NCBI GenBank assembly: GCA_934276485.1
Contig: CAKQTE010000110.1
Location: forward strand, 1 to 24,817
Source: an uncultured Spirochaetales bacterium
GTDB taxonomy: Bacteria > Spirochaetota > Spirochaetia > Sphaerochaetales > Sphaerochaetaceae
Length of the DNA: 24,817 nucleotides
Direction of reading: 5' to 3'
In this document: positions 7,387 through 14,559 of the stretch, one piece after another
Numbering within the stretch: position 1 is the first letter of the stretch
Layout: each line of letters opens with the position of its first letter
Position numbers and translations under genes: made by a program
The notes under the pieces: generated by a model
Database searches by the model: none
Told to the model about the DNA's origin: nothing
What the model saw: the letters and a program-made list of their open reading frames with translations, nothing else

Positions 7387-8703
7387 CTACATATCATCCA
7401 TGCTTAAGCCAATGTATTCTATGGAATATCCAGGGATGTTTTTTCTAAACACTTCTCCTTTCAAAAGAAGCTTCTCTTCATTATATTTCTTCTTATTGCG
7501 TTTTATCTCATAGAGCTTGCATGTCTTTGTAAAGGAATCCAAAGCAACAATATCTATTTCATTTTCTCCTTTCCTGTCCCACCATGATCCCAGATCTGAA
7601 AAATCACCATTTTCCTTCAGTAGTTCGAAAAAATACTTTTCAAGTGTCTTTCCAGTAAAGGTCTCATAATCCCTCTCTACTATCGCCTTTAGTCTAGAAA
7701 ACTGCTCCAACTCTATTAGATTTTGATTTGAATAGATAAATCTAAAATAGAATCTCATATTAGGATCAATAATCTCCCAATGAGCCTTTCTGCTTTCACT
7801 CGATGAAAACAAAGGTTTATTCTTCTTTAGCACACAAAATAGATTTTCCAGTTTTTCAATATAAGAGCCAGTATTTTTTCCTATAATAGAATCTATCTCT
7901 GACTGTGTCGTATAGCCCTCTGCTATAAGTCTAAGGATAGAAAAATAAATTGTGTAATCCTTTCCTATTTCAGATATCAATATATCCTTTGCATCACTAA
8001 GAAAAGGAGAATATGCGTCCAAGGCATATTCAATCATTCTTCTCTTTGTAAATGCACCTCTATCCATTAGCAATGAAACATATCTTGGAACACCGCCTGT
8101 GAGCATAAAGAGACACAATAAATCCTCGTTTGAATAATCTGGATTATAATCAGAAAGAATTTCTTTTATCACAGTTGGAGAAAATGGCTTAAGAACTATT
8201 TTTGCAGTACATCTTCCAAATAGTGGTTCTTTTGAGTTTTCGAATATCTTAACCATCAGAGAATATATAGAACCAGAAACGATTAAATTCATCTTGGAGC
8301 TATTTTTGTAGCTATCCCAAAGATTCTGCAAATCAGAAAAGAACGAATCATTGACTTTCATTAAATCCTGGAATTCATCAATTACCAATGTGAAATGATT
8401 TGTTTCTGAAAAGATGAATATCTCTTTAAACAATTCTTTTAAACTTTCAACCTTTCCAGATATTCGTAAGCCCAAGCTTTCAAGGATTTCCTGTTGCCAC
8501 ATTGAAACAAGAATTGGTTCAGCAGTTTTACTTGTAAAAAGGTAACAGGATTTATCACTGTAGTTCATTATTTGCTTTGCAAGTTCTGTTTTCCCAATTC
8601 TTCGTCTTCCAAGCAAAATTGTAAATGTCGCACTCTCTCTTGATTGAGCGTCCATTCTCTTCAAAAGCTGTAGTTCTTTCTCACGTCCATAGAATTTCTT
8701 CAT
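7387..8703 (-). CDS. DUF234-type ATPase with nuclease-like C-terminus
   Basis: A 438-residue protein of the archaeal-type AAA/STAND-like ATPase group often labelled ATP-binding protein, DUF234. FYGREKEL opens the protein, Walker A GRRRIGKT is at 32-39 and Walker B VIDE ends at residue 110. The sensor-like VSGS follows before a winged-helix region (about 240-310). The C-terminus has D384 and E399-x-K401 (EIDIV then YEIKR), the core pattern of PD-(D/E)XK nucleases. The cellular role of this family is not established; proposals include mobile-element or defence functions. It stands alone between two unrelated operons, 140 bases ahead of the GMP synthase gene on the same strand, and appears to be made from a leaderless mRNA. 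Ribosome binding site: none visible before the ATG. Confidence 0.85.
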   Translation of the reverse strand: MKKFYGREKELQLLKRMDAQSRESATFTILLGRRRIGKTELAKQIMNYSDKSCYLFTSKTAEPILVSMWQQEILESLGLRISGKVESLKELFKEIFIFSETNHFTLVIDEFQDLMKVNDSFFSDLQNLWDSYKNSSKMNLIVSGSIYSLMVKIFENSKEPLFGRCTAKIVLKPFSPTVIKEILSDYNPDYSNEDLLCLFMLTGGVPRYVSLLMDRGAFTKRRMIEYALDAYSPFLSDAKDILISEIGKDYTIYFSILRLIAEGYTTQSEIDSIIGKNTGSYIEKLENLFCVLKKNKPLFSSSESRKAHWEIIDPNMRFYFRFIYSNQNLIELEQFSRLKAIVERDYETFTGKTLEKYFFELLKENGDFSDLGSWWDRKGENEIDIVALDSFTKTCKLYEIKRNKKKYNEEKLLLKGEVFRKNIPGYSIEYIGLSMDDM

Positions 8704-8738
8704 ACAATTATTTTAACGGCCATTAAATTAATGGTCAA
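8703..8738 (-). promoter_or_regulatory. Promoter of the ATPase gene predicting a leaderless transcript, with embedded palindrome
   Basis: On the minus strand TTGACC (8738-8733) and TAAAAT (8715-8710) are separated by exactly 17 bases. Only 6 bases separate the -10 from the ATG, so transcription should begin at or next to the start codon. The spacer and the edge of the -35 contain a CCATTAA-A-TTAATGG inverted repeat (8720-8734), positioned like a repressor site. Confidence 0.6.
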
Positions 8739-8766
8739 TGAAATAATCAAAATTGCTAGTTAACAG

Positions 8767-8805
8767 AAAAAGCCCATCACCAAAGCAAAAACTTGATGAT
8801 GAGCT
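8767..8805 (-). terminator. Rho-independent terminator of the flavin/Rnf operon
   Basis: On the minus strand an 11-bp stem (8805-8795 with 8781-8771, two G-U pairs) with a 13-base loop is followed immediately by a T-run (plus-strand A-run 8767-8771). It begins 33 bases after the last gene of the operon. A smaller hairpin lies between them at about 8816-8830. Confidence 0.75.
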
Positions 8806-8837
8806 TGAAATAAACCCTCTCCGAAGAGGATAAAGAG

Positions 8838-9275
8838 CTAAATAAACAAGCTTTGGAATGCTTGAGATGCTAGAAATAGCATCAATCCATTTACAACAGG
8901 AGCAAGAATTGTGATATTGCCACTCTTCATTCTCCTTGCTGCAAATTCATATATATAGCTAACAGCTGCATATACAACAATTGAGCTAATGAGCAATCCA
9001 ACAATGCTCTTGTTTGCAACAATTCCTGTTACCAATGGAAATGAAAACAGAGTCAAACCTCCCAAGATAGATGAGATATAGAAGTTGCCATCATCATCCA
9101 AATGAAGATAGAAAGATATAATCTCTGAGATAGCAACTAGCAATACCATGTATGGGATTGAGATATGAGGGAACATGATATCTGGAAAGAATACCTTCAT
9201 AACAAGCCTAAACAAGCATGCAAATGCCATAACAGATGCAAATACCATATTCTTTATATATTTATGTTCTTTCAT
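8838..9275 (-). CDS. Unidentified small polytopic membrane protein of the Rnf-like operon
   Basis: A 145-residue protein with four to five hydrophobic segments (about 8-28, 38-58, 66-87, 90-112, 122-143), short loops, and an acidic loop HLDDDGN near 58-64. I do not recognise the family. It begins one base after the rnfG stop, so it belongs to the operon, and a terminator follows it. In standard rnfCDGEAB operons the genes after rnfG encode RnfE and RnfA, each about 190-200 residues with six membrane helices. This protein is shorter and does not visibly carry their features. It may stand in for that membrane module, or serve an unrelated anchoring or quinone-related role; both are guesses. The start at 9275 is chosen because an upstream extension would lie inside rnfG. 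Confidence 0.7.
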   Translation of the reverse strand: MKEHKYIKNMVFASVMAFACLFRLVMKVFFPDIMFPHISIPYMVLLVAISEIISFYLHLDDDGNFYISSILGGLTLFSFPLVTGIVANKSIVGLLISSIVVYAAVSYIYEFAARRMKSGNITILAPVVNGLMLFLASQAFQSLFI

Positions 9276-9276
9276 A

Positions 9277-9810
9277 TTACTTACCCCACTCTGTTGCGCT
9301 AGATGTGATATCGGCACCAGTGACGAATGCAACTGCAGAATTGACTGACTTTGTAACAGACTTTGATGTAACCGTTGCACCAGTAAGTGCATCGATATTC
9401 TCTCCTACAACTCCATCTCCTGTATTTCTCAGGTATTGAAGAAGGAAATCCACATCTTGAAGTGCATTTCTACCAAGCCCCAATGTCTCATCCATATCGC
9501 GGATAGTAAGACCTGTGACATAGCCATCGTTCTTGACGCCAATCCACATCACGATATCGCTTGCGTATCCAGAAACCTTTGTCTCGACAATATAGCCATT
9601 TGATCCCTTGAATACTCTCTGGATATTTGCATCGTCTCCTGTGTATTCTTCCTCTTCAAAAGAAGTGCTATCCATCAACAAGTATGAAAAGACATAGTTC
9701 TGTTCTTCTGCTGCTTTCTTTGAAGCAATGCCCTTAAGGCCGAATGAGACAAGAAAGAGTGCTAGAGTAACAACTGCAATGACAATGACTGCTTTCAAAA
9801 CATTCTTCAT
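9277..9810 (-). CDS. rnfG: RnfG-like flavoprotein (covalent FMN subunit)
   Basis: A 177-residue membrane-anchored electron carrier facing outside the cytoplasm. One N-terminal membrane helix (about 5-24) precedes an FMN-binding domain. The flavinylation motif DALTGATVTS runs from D140, with T146 the predicted attachment site, modified by ApbE in the same operon. RnfG is usually 180-210 residues, so this is slightly short but complete. The ATG overlaps the rnfD stop by four bases (ATGA). In Rnf complexes it passes electrons between RnfD and the rest of the complex; here the partners downstream of it are missing. Confidence 0.88.
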   Translation of the reverse strand: MKNVLKAVIVIAVVTLALFLVSFGLKGIASKKAAEEQNYVFSYLLMDSTSFEEEEYTGDDANIQRVFKGSNGYIVETKVSGYASDIVMWIGVKNDGYVTGLTIRDMDETLGLGRNALQDVDFLLQYLRNTGDGVVGENIDALTGATVTSKSVTKSVNSAVAFVTGADITSSATEWGK

Positions 9811-10784
9811 TTGCGTGCCTCCCACCAACTTTTGTTGCCATAGATTCTTGGACGAGTAAAACGCTCTAGAATCCACACTAGTGCATTCATGATCAAGACA
9901 GCATATGTAACACCTTCAGGGAATAATCCTGTATATCTGAAGATAACAGTCAACACACCACAACCAATGCCAAATAGAATCTGACCAATGGACGTTGTTG
10001 GAGATGTAACATAATCTGTTGCCATGAATATAGCAGCAAGAATCACTCCTCCACTGAGAAGTTGGTAACTCATCCAAACAAAAGGATTGGCATCTGTTTT
10101 ATTGAAGACAAGAGTAACAAGTGCAACAGAACCCAAATATGAAAGAGGGATTCTGATTGTTATTACATGCCTGATCAATAGGTATGCGCCTCCGATGAGG
10201 AGTGCAAGTGCGGATGTCTCTCCGATAGTTCCTCCAACGTGTCCAATAAATAGATCAAACAAAGACACATCTGGAATAGCTGGCATAGCCATACTGTGTA
10301 GCGGAGTTGCAGATGAAATGATATCTACAGAACCAAAGACAGGTGCATGATAGCCAACAGATGCAAAACGAGTTAGGTATACTGGCCAGAATAGCATCAA
10401 GAAAGCTCGTCCTGCCAATGCTGGATTGAAGATATTCTCTCCAAGTCCTCCTGAGAGTGCTTTTACAATTAAAATTGCAAATGCACTTCCAATGATTACA
10501 ACGTAGTATGGAACTGTTGCAGGCAGAGTCAGAGCAAGCAACAATCCAGTTACGATTGCTGAAAAATCATCAAGAGTGAAATACTTTTTTACAGCAAGTC
10601 TATACAAACCTTCTGTTATTACTGCAGTAAGAATGCTGACAACAACTACCATCAATGCCCTAAAGCCCTGGAATATTACTCCCATTACAAGCGTTGGCAT
10701 CAATGCAATTATTACATCAAGCATGATTCTTGATGTTCTATAAGGTCCTCTCAAGTGTGGGGATGTATTACAATTCAGTTGCAT
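9807..10784 (-). CDS. rnfD: RnfD-like membrane flavoprotein
   Basis: A 325-residue integral membrane protein of the NqrB/RnfD family with about eight to ten hydrophobic helices. The sequence carries the covalent FMN site in the SSATPL context at residues 158-162 (T160), matching the S-x-A-T-P-L motif flavinylated by ApbE, and the family signature GGLGENIFNPALAGRAF at about 112-128. The gene starts 17 bases inside the end of rnfC and overlaps rnfG by four bases, indicating translational coupling. Function in the family is transmembrane electron transfer coupled to ion movement. Confidence 0.9.
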   Translation of the reverse strand: MQLNCNTSPHLRGPYRTSRIMLDVIIALMPTLVMGVIFQGFRALMVVVVSILTAVITEGLYRLAVKKYFTLDDFSAIVTGLLLALTLPATVPYYVVIIGSAFAILIVKALSGGLGENIFNPALAGRAFLMLFWPVYLTRFASVGYHAPVFGSVDIISSATPLHSMAMPAIPDVSLFDLFIGHVGGTIGETSALALLIGGAYLLIRHVITIRIPLSYLGSVALVTLVFNKTDANPFVWMSYQLLSGGVILAAIFMATDYVTSPTTSIGQILFGIGCGVLTVIFRYTGLFPEGVTYAVLIMNALVWILERFTRPRIYGNKSWWEARK

Positions 10785-12084
10785 TTGTCTTCCACTCCTT
10801 CAATTCCTTCTTTCCTCTTCTGAATACTTCAACAAGAGGAAGTTTTGCAGGACAGATATATGCACAGCAACCACATTCCATACAATCCTGGATATGTAGT
10901 CTTTCAAGTTCCTTGAAATCCTTTGCTTTTTCATATCTGTACATAAACAATGGTTGCAAGCGCATTGGACAGTGATCTGCGCACTTTCCACAGCGAATGC
11001 ACTGCAAGTGCTTTGGCTCAACATTCTCCTCAAGGGCTAAGATAGCATTTGTACCCTTAACAGTAGGAACATCCAAGCTCTTTAAAGCTGTTCCCATCAT
11101 AGGGCCTCCTGCTACAACCTTAAGAGTGTCATCCGTAATGCCCCCTGCATTTTCGATTGCAAATGAAATTGGAGTACCAATTCTGACAACCATGTTCTTA
11201 GGTTCTTTCATTCCTTCGCCACTGAAAGTAACGATACGTCTTGTAAGAGGTAGTCCTAGATATACAGCTCGATAGATAGATGCATATGTTGCAGCATTGA
11301 ATACAACGCATCCAACATCCTTAGGAAGCTTTCCAGAAGGGACTTCCCTTCCTGTGAGGGCAACTATAAGTTGTTTCTCAGAACCCTGTGGATAAAGAGT
11401 TGGAAGGATCTCCAATGTTACTTCAGGAAACTCTGGCAGATGCTTTTTGATCTCTTCAGCTGCGTCTTTCTTGTTATCCTCAATTGCAAAGAATACATGC
11501 TTTGGCTGTGTGATCTTGATCATTACATCCAAACCCTTAAGTACATCTAGTGCATTTGAGCAAATGAGGCTGTCGTCTGCTGTAATATATGGCTCACACT
11601 CACAAGCATTGACAATAACAGTATCGATTTCCCCTACAGGAACATTTGCCTTGATGTCTGTTGGGAATGTAGCGCCTCCCATTCCAACGATTCCAGCTTC
11701 CCTGATAATTGCAAGTAGCTCTTCTCTATCTAATGACGAGATATCAGCGTGGGCAGTCATCGACATATCCGGAGTATCGAGATAATCGTTTTCAATAACA
11801 ACAGACTCAATATCATTTCCACTGATATGAGAGCATGGTCCTATCTTTATAACTGTTCCAGATACAGAAGAATGCACAGGAACACATAGTCCATGTCCAT
11901 CTCCTATCTTCTGACCCATCTTAACTTTGTCACCAACCTTTACAAGTGGTGAACATATAGCTCCTATGTGTTGTCTAAGAGGAATCGTAACAACACTTGG
12001 TACTGGAGCTACTATGGCTTCGTTATGTCCTGCTAGTTCTTTTCTATAGACAGGATGAACTCCACCGAAAAACCTTTTCTTCAT
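10768..12084 (-). CDS. rnfC: RnfC-like NADH-binding iron-sulfur subunit
   Basis: A 438-residue cytoplasmic peripheral subunit that would take electrons from NADH, or deliver them to NAD, at the membrane. It contains the nucleotide/FMN loop GMGGATFPTDIK (about 133-144), the conserved NACECEPYITAD, and two 4Fe-4S motifs at C362-C365-C368-C372 and C401-C404-C407-C411. Length is normal for the Gram-positive or minimal RnfC without the long C-terminal repeat extension of enteric RnfC. TAGGAG precedes the start by six bases, and the gap from apbE is 9 bases. Confidence 0.93.
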   Translation of the reverse strand: MKKRFFGGVHPVYRKELAGHNEAIVAPVPSVVTIPLRQHIGAICSPLVKVGDKVKMGQKIGDGHGLCVPVHSSVSGTVIKIGPCSHISGNDIESVVIENDYLDTPDMSMTAHADISSLDREELLAIIREAGIVGMGGATFPTDIKANVPVGEIDTVIVNACECEPYITADDSLICSNALDVLKGLDVMIKITQPKHVFFAIEDNKKDAAEEIKKHLPEFPEVTLEILPTLYPQGSEKQLIVALTGREVPSGKLPKDVGCVVFNAATYASIYRAVYLGLPLTRRIVTFSGEGMKEPKNMVVRIGTPISFAIENAGGITDDTLKVVAGGPMMGTALKSLDVPTVKGTNAILALEENVEPKHLQCIRCGKCADHCPMRLQPLFMYRYEKAKDFKELERLHIQDCMECGCCAYICPAKLPLVEVFRRGKKELKEWKTNATEL

Positions 12085-12093
12085 AAAAAACTC

Positions 12094-13125
12094 CTAGGTT
12101 CTCATCAAGCTTTGAAAGCCATTACTAAAATATTCATTACCTTCTTTGTCTGTCCACATTGCTTCTGCATCAAAGTGCTTCAAAAGCTCCTCTCCTTCTT
12201 TTATATCCATCAAGAAAAGAGATGTGGAAAGAGCATCTGCAACAGCAGAATCCTTTGCAATAACAGATACTGCTTTCCAGCGTGTACCGGGCATCAATGT
12301 CTCAGGATCGATTATGTGATGGTAAGCTTCCCCATCAACCACATATGACCTTTGGTAGTCGCCACTTGTAACAACTGCACCCTTATTGAGGTATACAGTA
12401 TGACTATAACTACCACTTTCAGAAAAAGGATCCTGAAGGCCGACAACCCACGAACTTCCATTTGGCTTGGCTCTTGAAGATGATACATTGCCACCAACAC
12501 TTAACAGTAAAGATGCGTCCACGCCTCTTGTTACGCATTCGGTTGCATAACCCTTTGCAATAGCACCAACATCCAAGCTCATCTTACTGTCACGTAGGTA
12601 TACAGTAGATGCTTCTTCATCTATGATCACGCAGTTGATATCACAGTGCTCATTTGCTTTTAAAAGCTCTTCCATAGAAGGAAGCTCTGCACACTCCGGG
12701 TCCTCTATGCCTTCTGTTCTATAGTCATGCCATATCGATAGCACGCTTCCCATAGCAACATTGACTTTCCCTCCAGAGAGTGTGTACATCTCTTTGCAAA
12801 AGAGGAGCATATCAATGATCTTGCGGTCAACGACAACAGGAGATACGCCTGCATTGTCATTGATAGTTTTTATGTTATTGATACCCTCGTAATCATTATA
12901 TATATCATATAGCTGATGGTACTCGAGCATCTGATCATGGATATCGGTAGCAACACATCTGAACTCTTCTTCATTTTCTGCATAGCCAACCATTGATGTA
13001 ACTGTGTCAAACAAAGTCAGATAAGATGCCTGAAAACGCTCTAGAGTTTCCTCGCTCTCGACTTTTTTGCAGCCGGAGACAACAAGAAGCAATAGAGACA
13101 ATATAACAAGCATCTTCCTTTTCAT
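12094..13125 (-). CDS. apbE: ApbE lipoprotein, FAD:protein FMN transferase
   Basis: A 343-residue exported lipoprotein (lipobox VVSGC, cysteine at about residue 19) that attaches FMN to threonine residues of partner proteins using FAD. Family hallmarks visible are DVGAIAKGYA, the TSGDYQR block, HHIIDPETLMPG and the metal-site region DALSTSLF. It starts within the stop of the upstream FMN-binding lipoprotein gene (TAATG). Its likely substrates are all in this operon: RnfG, RnfD and possibly the double-domain lipoprotein. Confidence 0.95.
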   Translation of the reverse strand: MKRKMLVILSLLLLVVSGCKKVESEETLERFQASYLTLFDTVTSMVGYAENEEEFRCVATDIHDQMLEYHQLYDIYNDYEGINNIKTINDNAGVSPVVVDRKIIDMLLFCKEMYTLSGGKVNVAMGSVLSIWHDYRTEGIEDPECAELPSMEELLKANEHCDINCVIIDEEASTVYLRDSKMSLDVGAIAKGYATECVTRGVDASLLLSVGGNVSSSRAKPNGSSWVVGLQDPFSESGSYSHTVYLNKGAVVTSGDYQRSYVVDGEAYHHIIDPETLMPGTRWKAVSVIAKDSAVADALSTSLFLMDIKEGEELLKHFDAEAMWTDKEGNEYFSNGFQSLMRT

Positions 13126-14210
13126 TATCTTGATACCTTCTTCAATAGTTCATTAAAGGAACCGATGGACATTGTAACTGAGCTAGCAAGGTCTGCATCT
13201 GCTGGGGCTGATTTCCCGTTGACTGCAATTCCAAGTGCCTCCTCAACTGTCTTTCCTGTGATGTATGATGCATAGGATGCTGCCTGCTGGTACCACTCTG
13301 CTCCGATTGAGCTGATTCTTCCCATGCCATAGCCTTCCTTCAGCTGGTTCTTTGTCTGAACATTTGCGCTTGTGTCTGCTGTGATCACGCCCTTGTTGGA
13401 GAATGTTACCTTTGCCTGAGCAACATCAACATAAGCGCTTGTGATCTTGTCTCCTTCGAGTGTGAGCATCATTGCGCTGATGTCAGCCTGAGCACATCCA
13501 TCCTTCTCGTCTGTTGCACTCTTGCTGGATGAGAGTGTTGTGTATGTTACGAGCTCTAGCTTGTCGCCCTTCCTTGCGCCCCTGTACTCAGCGTTCTCTG
13601 CGGCATCCGCAATTGCACTTATATAGCCACCCATGTATACGGTAACGGAACTAGCCAGGTCCACATCCTCTGGCTTTCCGTCCTTGATCGAGATTCCCTT
13701 TACCTCTGCTGCTGTCTTTCCGACCACATAGTCTGCAAGGGACTTCATCTGCTCGTTCCATTCCTTTCCGATACCGCTTGCCTTTGCCATGCCATATCTA
13801 GGTCCGAGCTCGTTCTTGCTCTCAACAGGAACAGAGATGTCTGTTGTGATCTGTCCATTCTCGTCAAAGCGTACCTTTGCCTGTACTGCATCGATCACGC
13901 ATGACTGGATAACTCCACTTCCATCTACGGCTACTGCTACGAGTGTCGCATCGCTCTGAGCTAGCTGCTCCTTGCTGGATGAGAGTGTTGTCACAAATGA
14001 CAAGCCTGTCTTCAAGCGTCCATTATCATCTTTATTTACATCTACTATCTTTTTTTCTTCTACTTTCTTTTCTTCAACGGGAGCAGATAGTACAGCAACA
14101 TTCTCTTTTGCAGCCTCCTGTAGAACAACCACCTTTGCATAACAGCTAGTTAGCAAGATAGCTACTAACAAGCATAGAGCTAGCAAAGTTACAATTCGAT
14201 TACGAATCAT
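13125..14210 (-). CDS. Lipoprotein with two tandem FMN-binding-like domains
   Basis: A 361-residue surface or periplasmic-side lipoprotein and first gene of the operon. Basic N-terminus, hydrophobic stretch, then LLTSC with the lipidated cysteine at 23, followed by a Lys/Glu-rich linker (about 30-60). Two homologous repeats of about 150 residues each (roughly 66-202 and 219-355) share TTLSSSK, VxxAQAKV, GYGM/RYGM, a GKT segment and a terminal DLASSVT. The arrangement resembles PplA-type extracellular flavoproteins, also two-domain and modified by an ApbE-like enzyme. The usual DxxTGAT site is replaced by DLASSVT, so covalent flavinylation is uncertain. Start at 14210 is chosen because GGAGG lies 9 bases upstream and the lipoprotein signal follows directly; an in-frame start at 14255 lacks these features. 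Confidence 0.8.
   Translation of the reverse strand: MIRNRIVTLLALCLLVAILLTSCYAKVVVLQEAAKENVAVLSAPVEEKKVEEKKIVDVNKDDNGRLKTGLSFVTTLSSSKEQLAQSDATLVAVAVDGSGVIQSCVIDAVQAKVRFDENGQITTDISVPVESKNELGPRYGMAKASGIGKEWNEQMKSLADYVVGKTAAEVKGISIKDGKPEDVDLASSVTVYMGGYISAIADAAENAEYRGARKGDKLELVTYTTLSSSKSATDEKDGCAQADISAMMLTLEGDKITSAYVDVAQAKVTFSNKGVITADTSANVQTKNQLKEGYGMGRISSIGAEWYQQAASYASYITGKTVEEALGIAVNGKSAPADADLASSVTMSIGSFNELLKKVSR
13521..13991. repeat. Exact 21-base direct repeat at 450-base spacing inside the lipoprotein gene
   Basis: Identical 21-base copies at 13521-13541 and 13971-13991 encode the TTLSSSK segment at the start of each FMN-binding-like repeat. The spacing is exactly 150 codons, so the two domains are in register. 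Nucleotide identity over this patch suggests fairly recent duplication or gene conversion. Confidence 0.85.
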
Positions 14211-14249
14211 ATATTTATTCCTCCATAATAGCTTTAATTCACTTTGAAG

Positions 14250-14265
14250 ATTCATGATAATGAAT
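14250..14265. promoter_or_regulatory. Small palindrome upstream of the flavin operon
   Basis: ATTCAT-gata-ATGAAT, six-base arms, lies 40 bases before the start of the lipoprotein gene. It is a reasonable regulator site. It is a poor match to a Fur box. No convincing -35/-10 pair for the minus-strand operon was found in the 14211-14400 gap. Confidence 0.25.
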
Positions 14266-14392
14266 TTTTCGGGTTAGGAATATAGTCTTATGCCTCACTA
14301 TGTGAAAATAGATAAATTTTTATCATATTGGTTTTCAAAGTTATTTGTTTGCTTTTTCTAAGATTATTTGTCCATTTCACTACAAATTTTGT

Positions 14393-14423
14393 TTGACAGG
14401 TAGCAATTTCAATGGCTTAATAT
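14393..14423 (+). promoter_or_regulatory. Promoter of the PTS operon
   Basis: A perfect TTGACA (14393-14398) is followed after 19 bases by TAATAT (14418-14423). The spacing is long, but the RNA antiterminator starts 15 bases downstream, just where a nascent-leader switch should lie. Confidence 0.55.
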
Positions 14424-14437
14424 AGAGAGAAACAAAA

Positions 14438-14465
14438 GGATTGTTACCTATTTTAGGGCAAAACC
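14438..14465 (+). promoter_or_regulatory. Ribonucleic antiterminator (RAT) of BglG/LicT type
   Basis: The 28 bases begin GGATTGTTAC and end GGCAAAACC, the conserved flanks of RAT hairpins bound by LicT and BglG. Only the variable apical part differs. The last five bases (14461-14465) are also the first five of the terminator stem downstream, so the two folds exclude each other. Confidence 0.88.
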
Positions 14466-14541
14466 AATTTTATTAAGCTACTGGAGAAAGAAGAGGTTAT
14501 GACCCTCTTTTATGCAACAGCCTAATAAAGTTGGTTTTTTT
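14461..14541 (+). terminator. Conditional intrinsic terminator in the PTS operon leader
   Basis: Bases 14461-14475 pair with 14523-14537 as a continuous 15-bp stem with one G-U pair, followed by a T-run (14535-14541). The long loop holds a smaller hairpin (14491-14496 with 14504-14509). It stands directly before the ribosome binding site of the antiterminator gene, so unless the RAT hairpin is stabilised the whole operon is shut off. Confidence 0.85.
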
Positions 14542-14559
14542 ATTGTCAGGAGGTTTGCT

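Noticed and set aside
12312..13330. Extra short open frames inside apbE and the lipoprotein gene
   Set aside because: They lie in other frames of well-supported genes, lack ribosome binding sites and show no domain pattern.
14211..14400. FMN (RFN) riboswitch or Fur box before the flavin operon
   Set aside because: No RFN conserved core is visible and the palindrome at 14250-14265 matches the Fur consensus poorly.
14512..14559. ATG start for the antiterminator gene at 14512
   Set aside because: It lies within the leader terminator hairpin, has no ribosome binding site, and adds residues absent from the family. The TTG at 14560 fits both.
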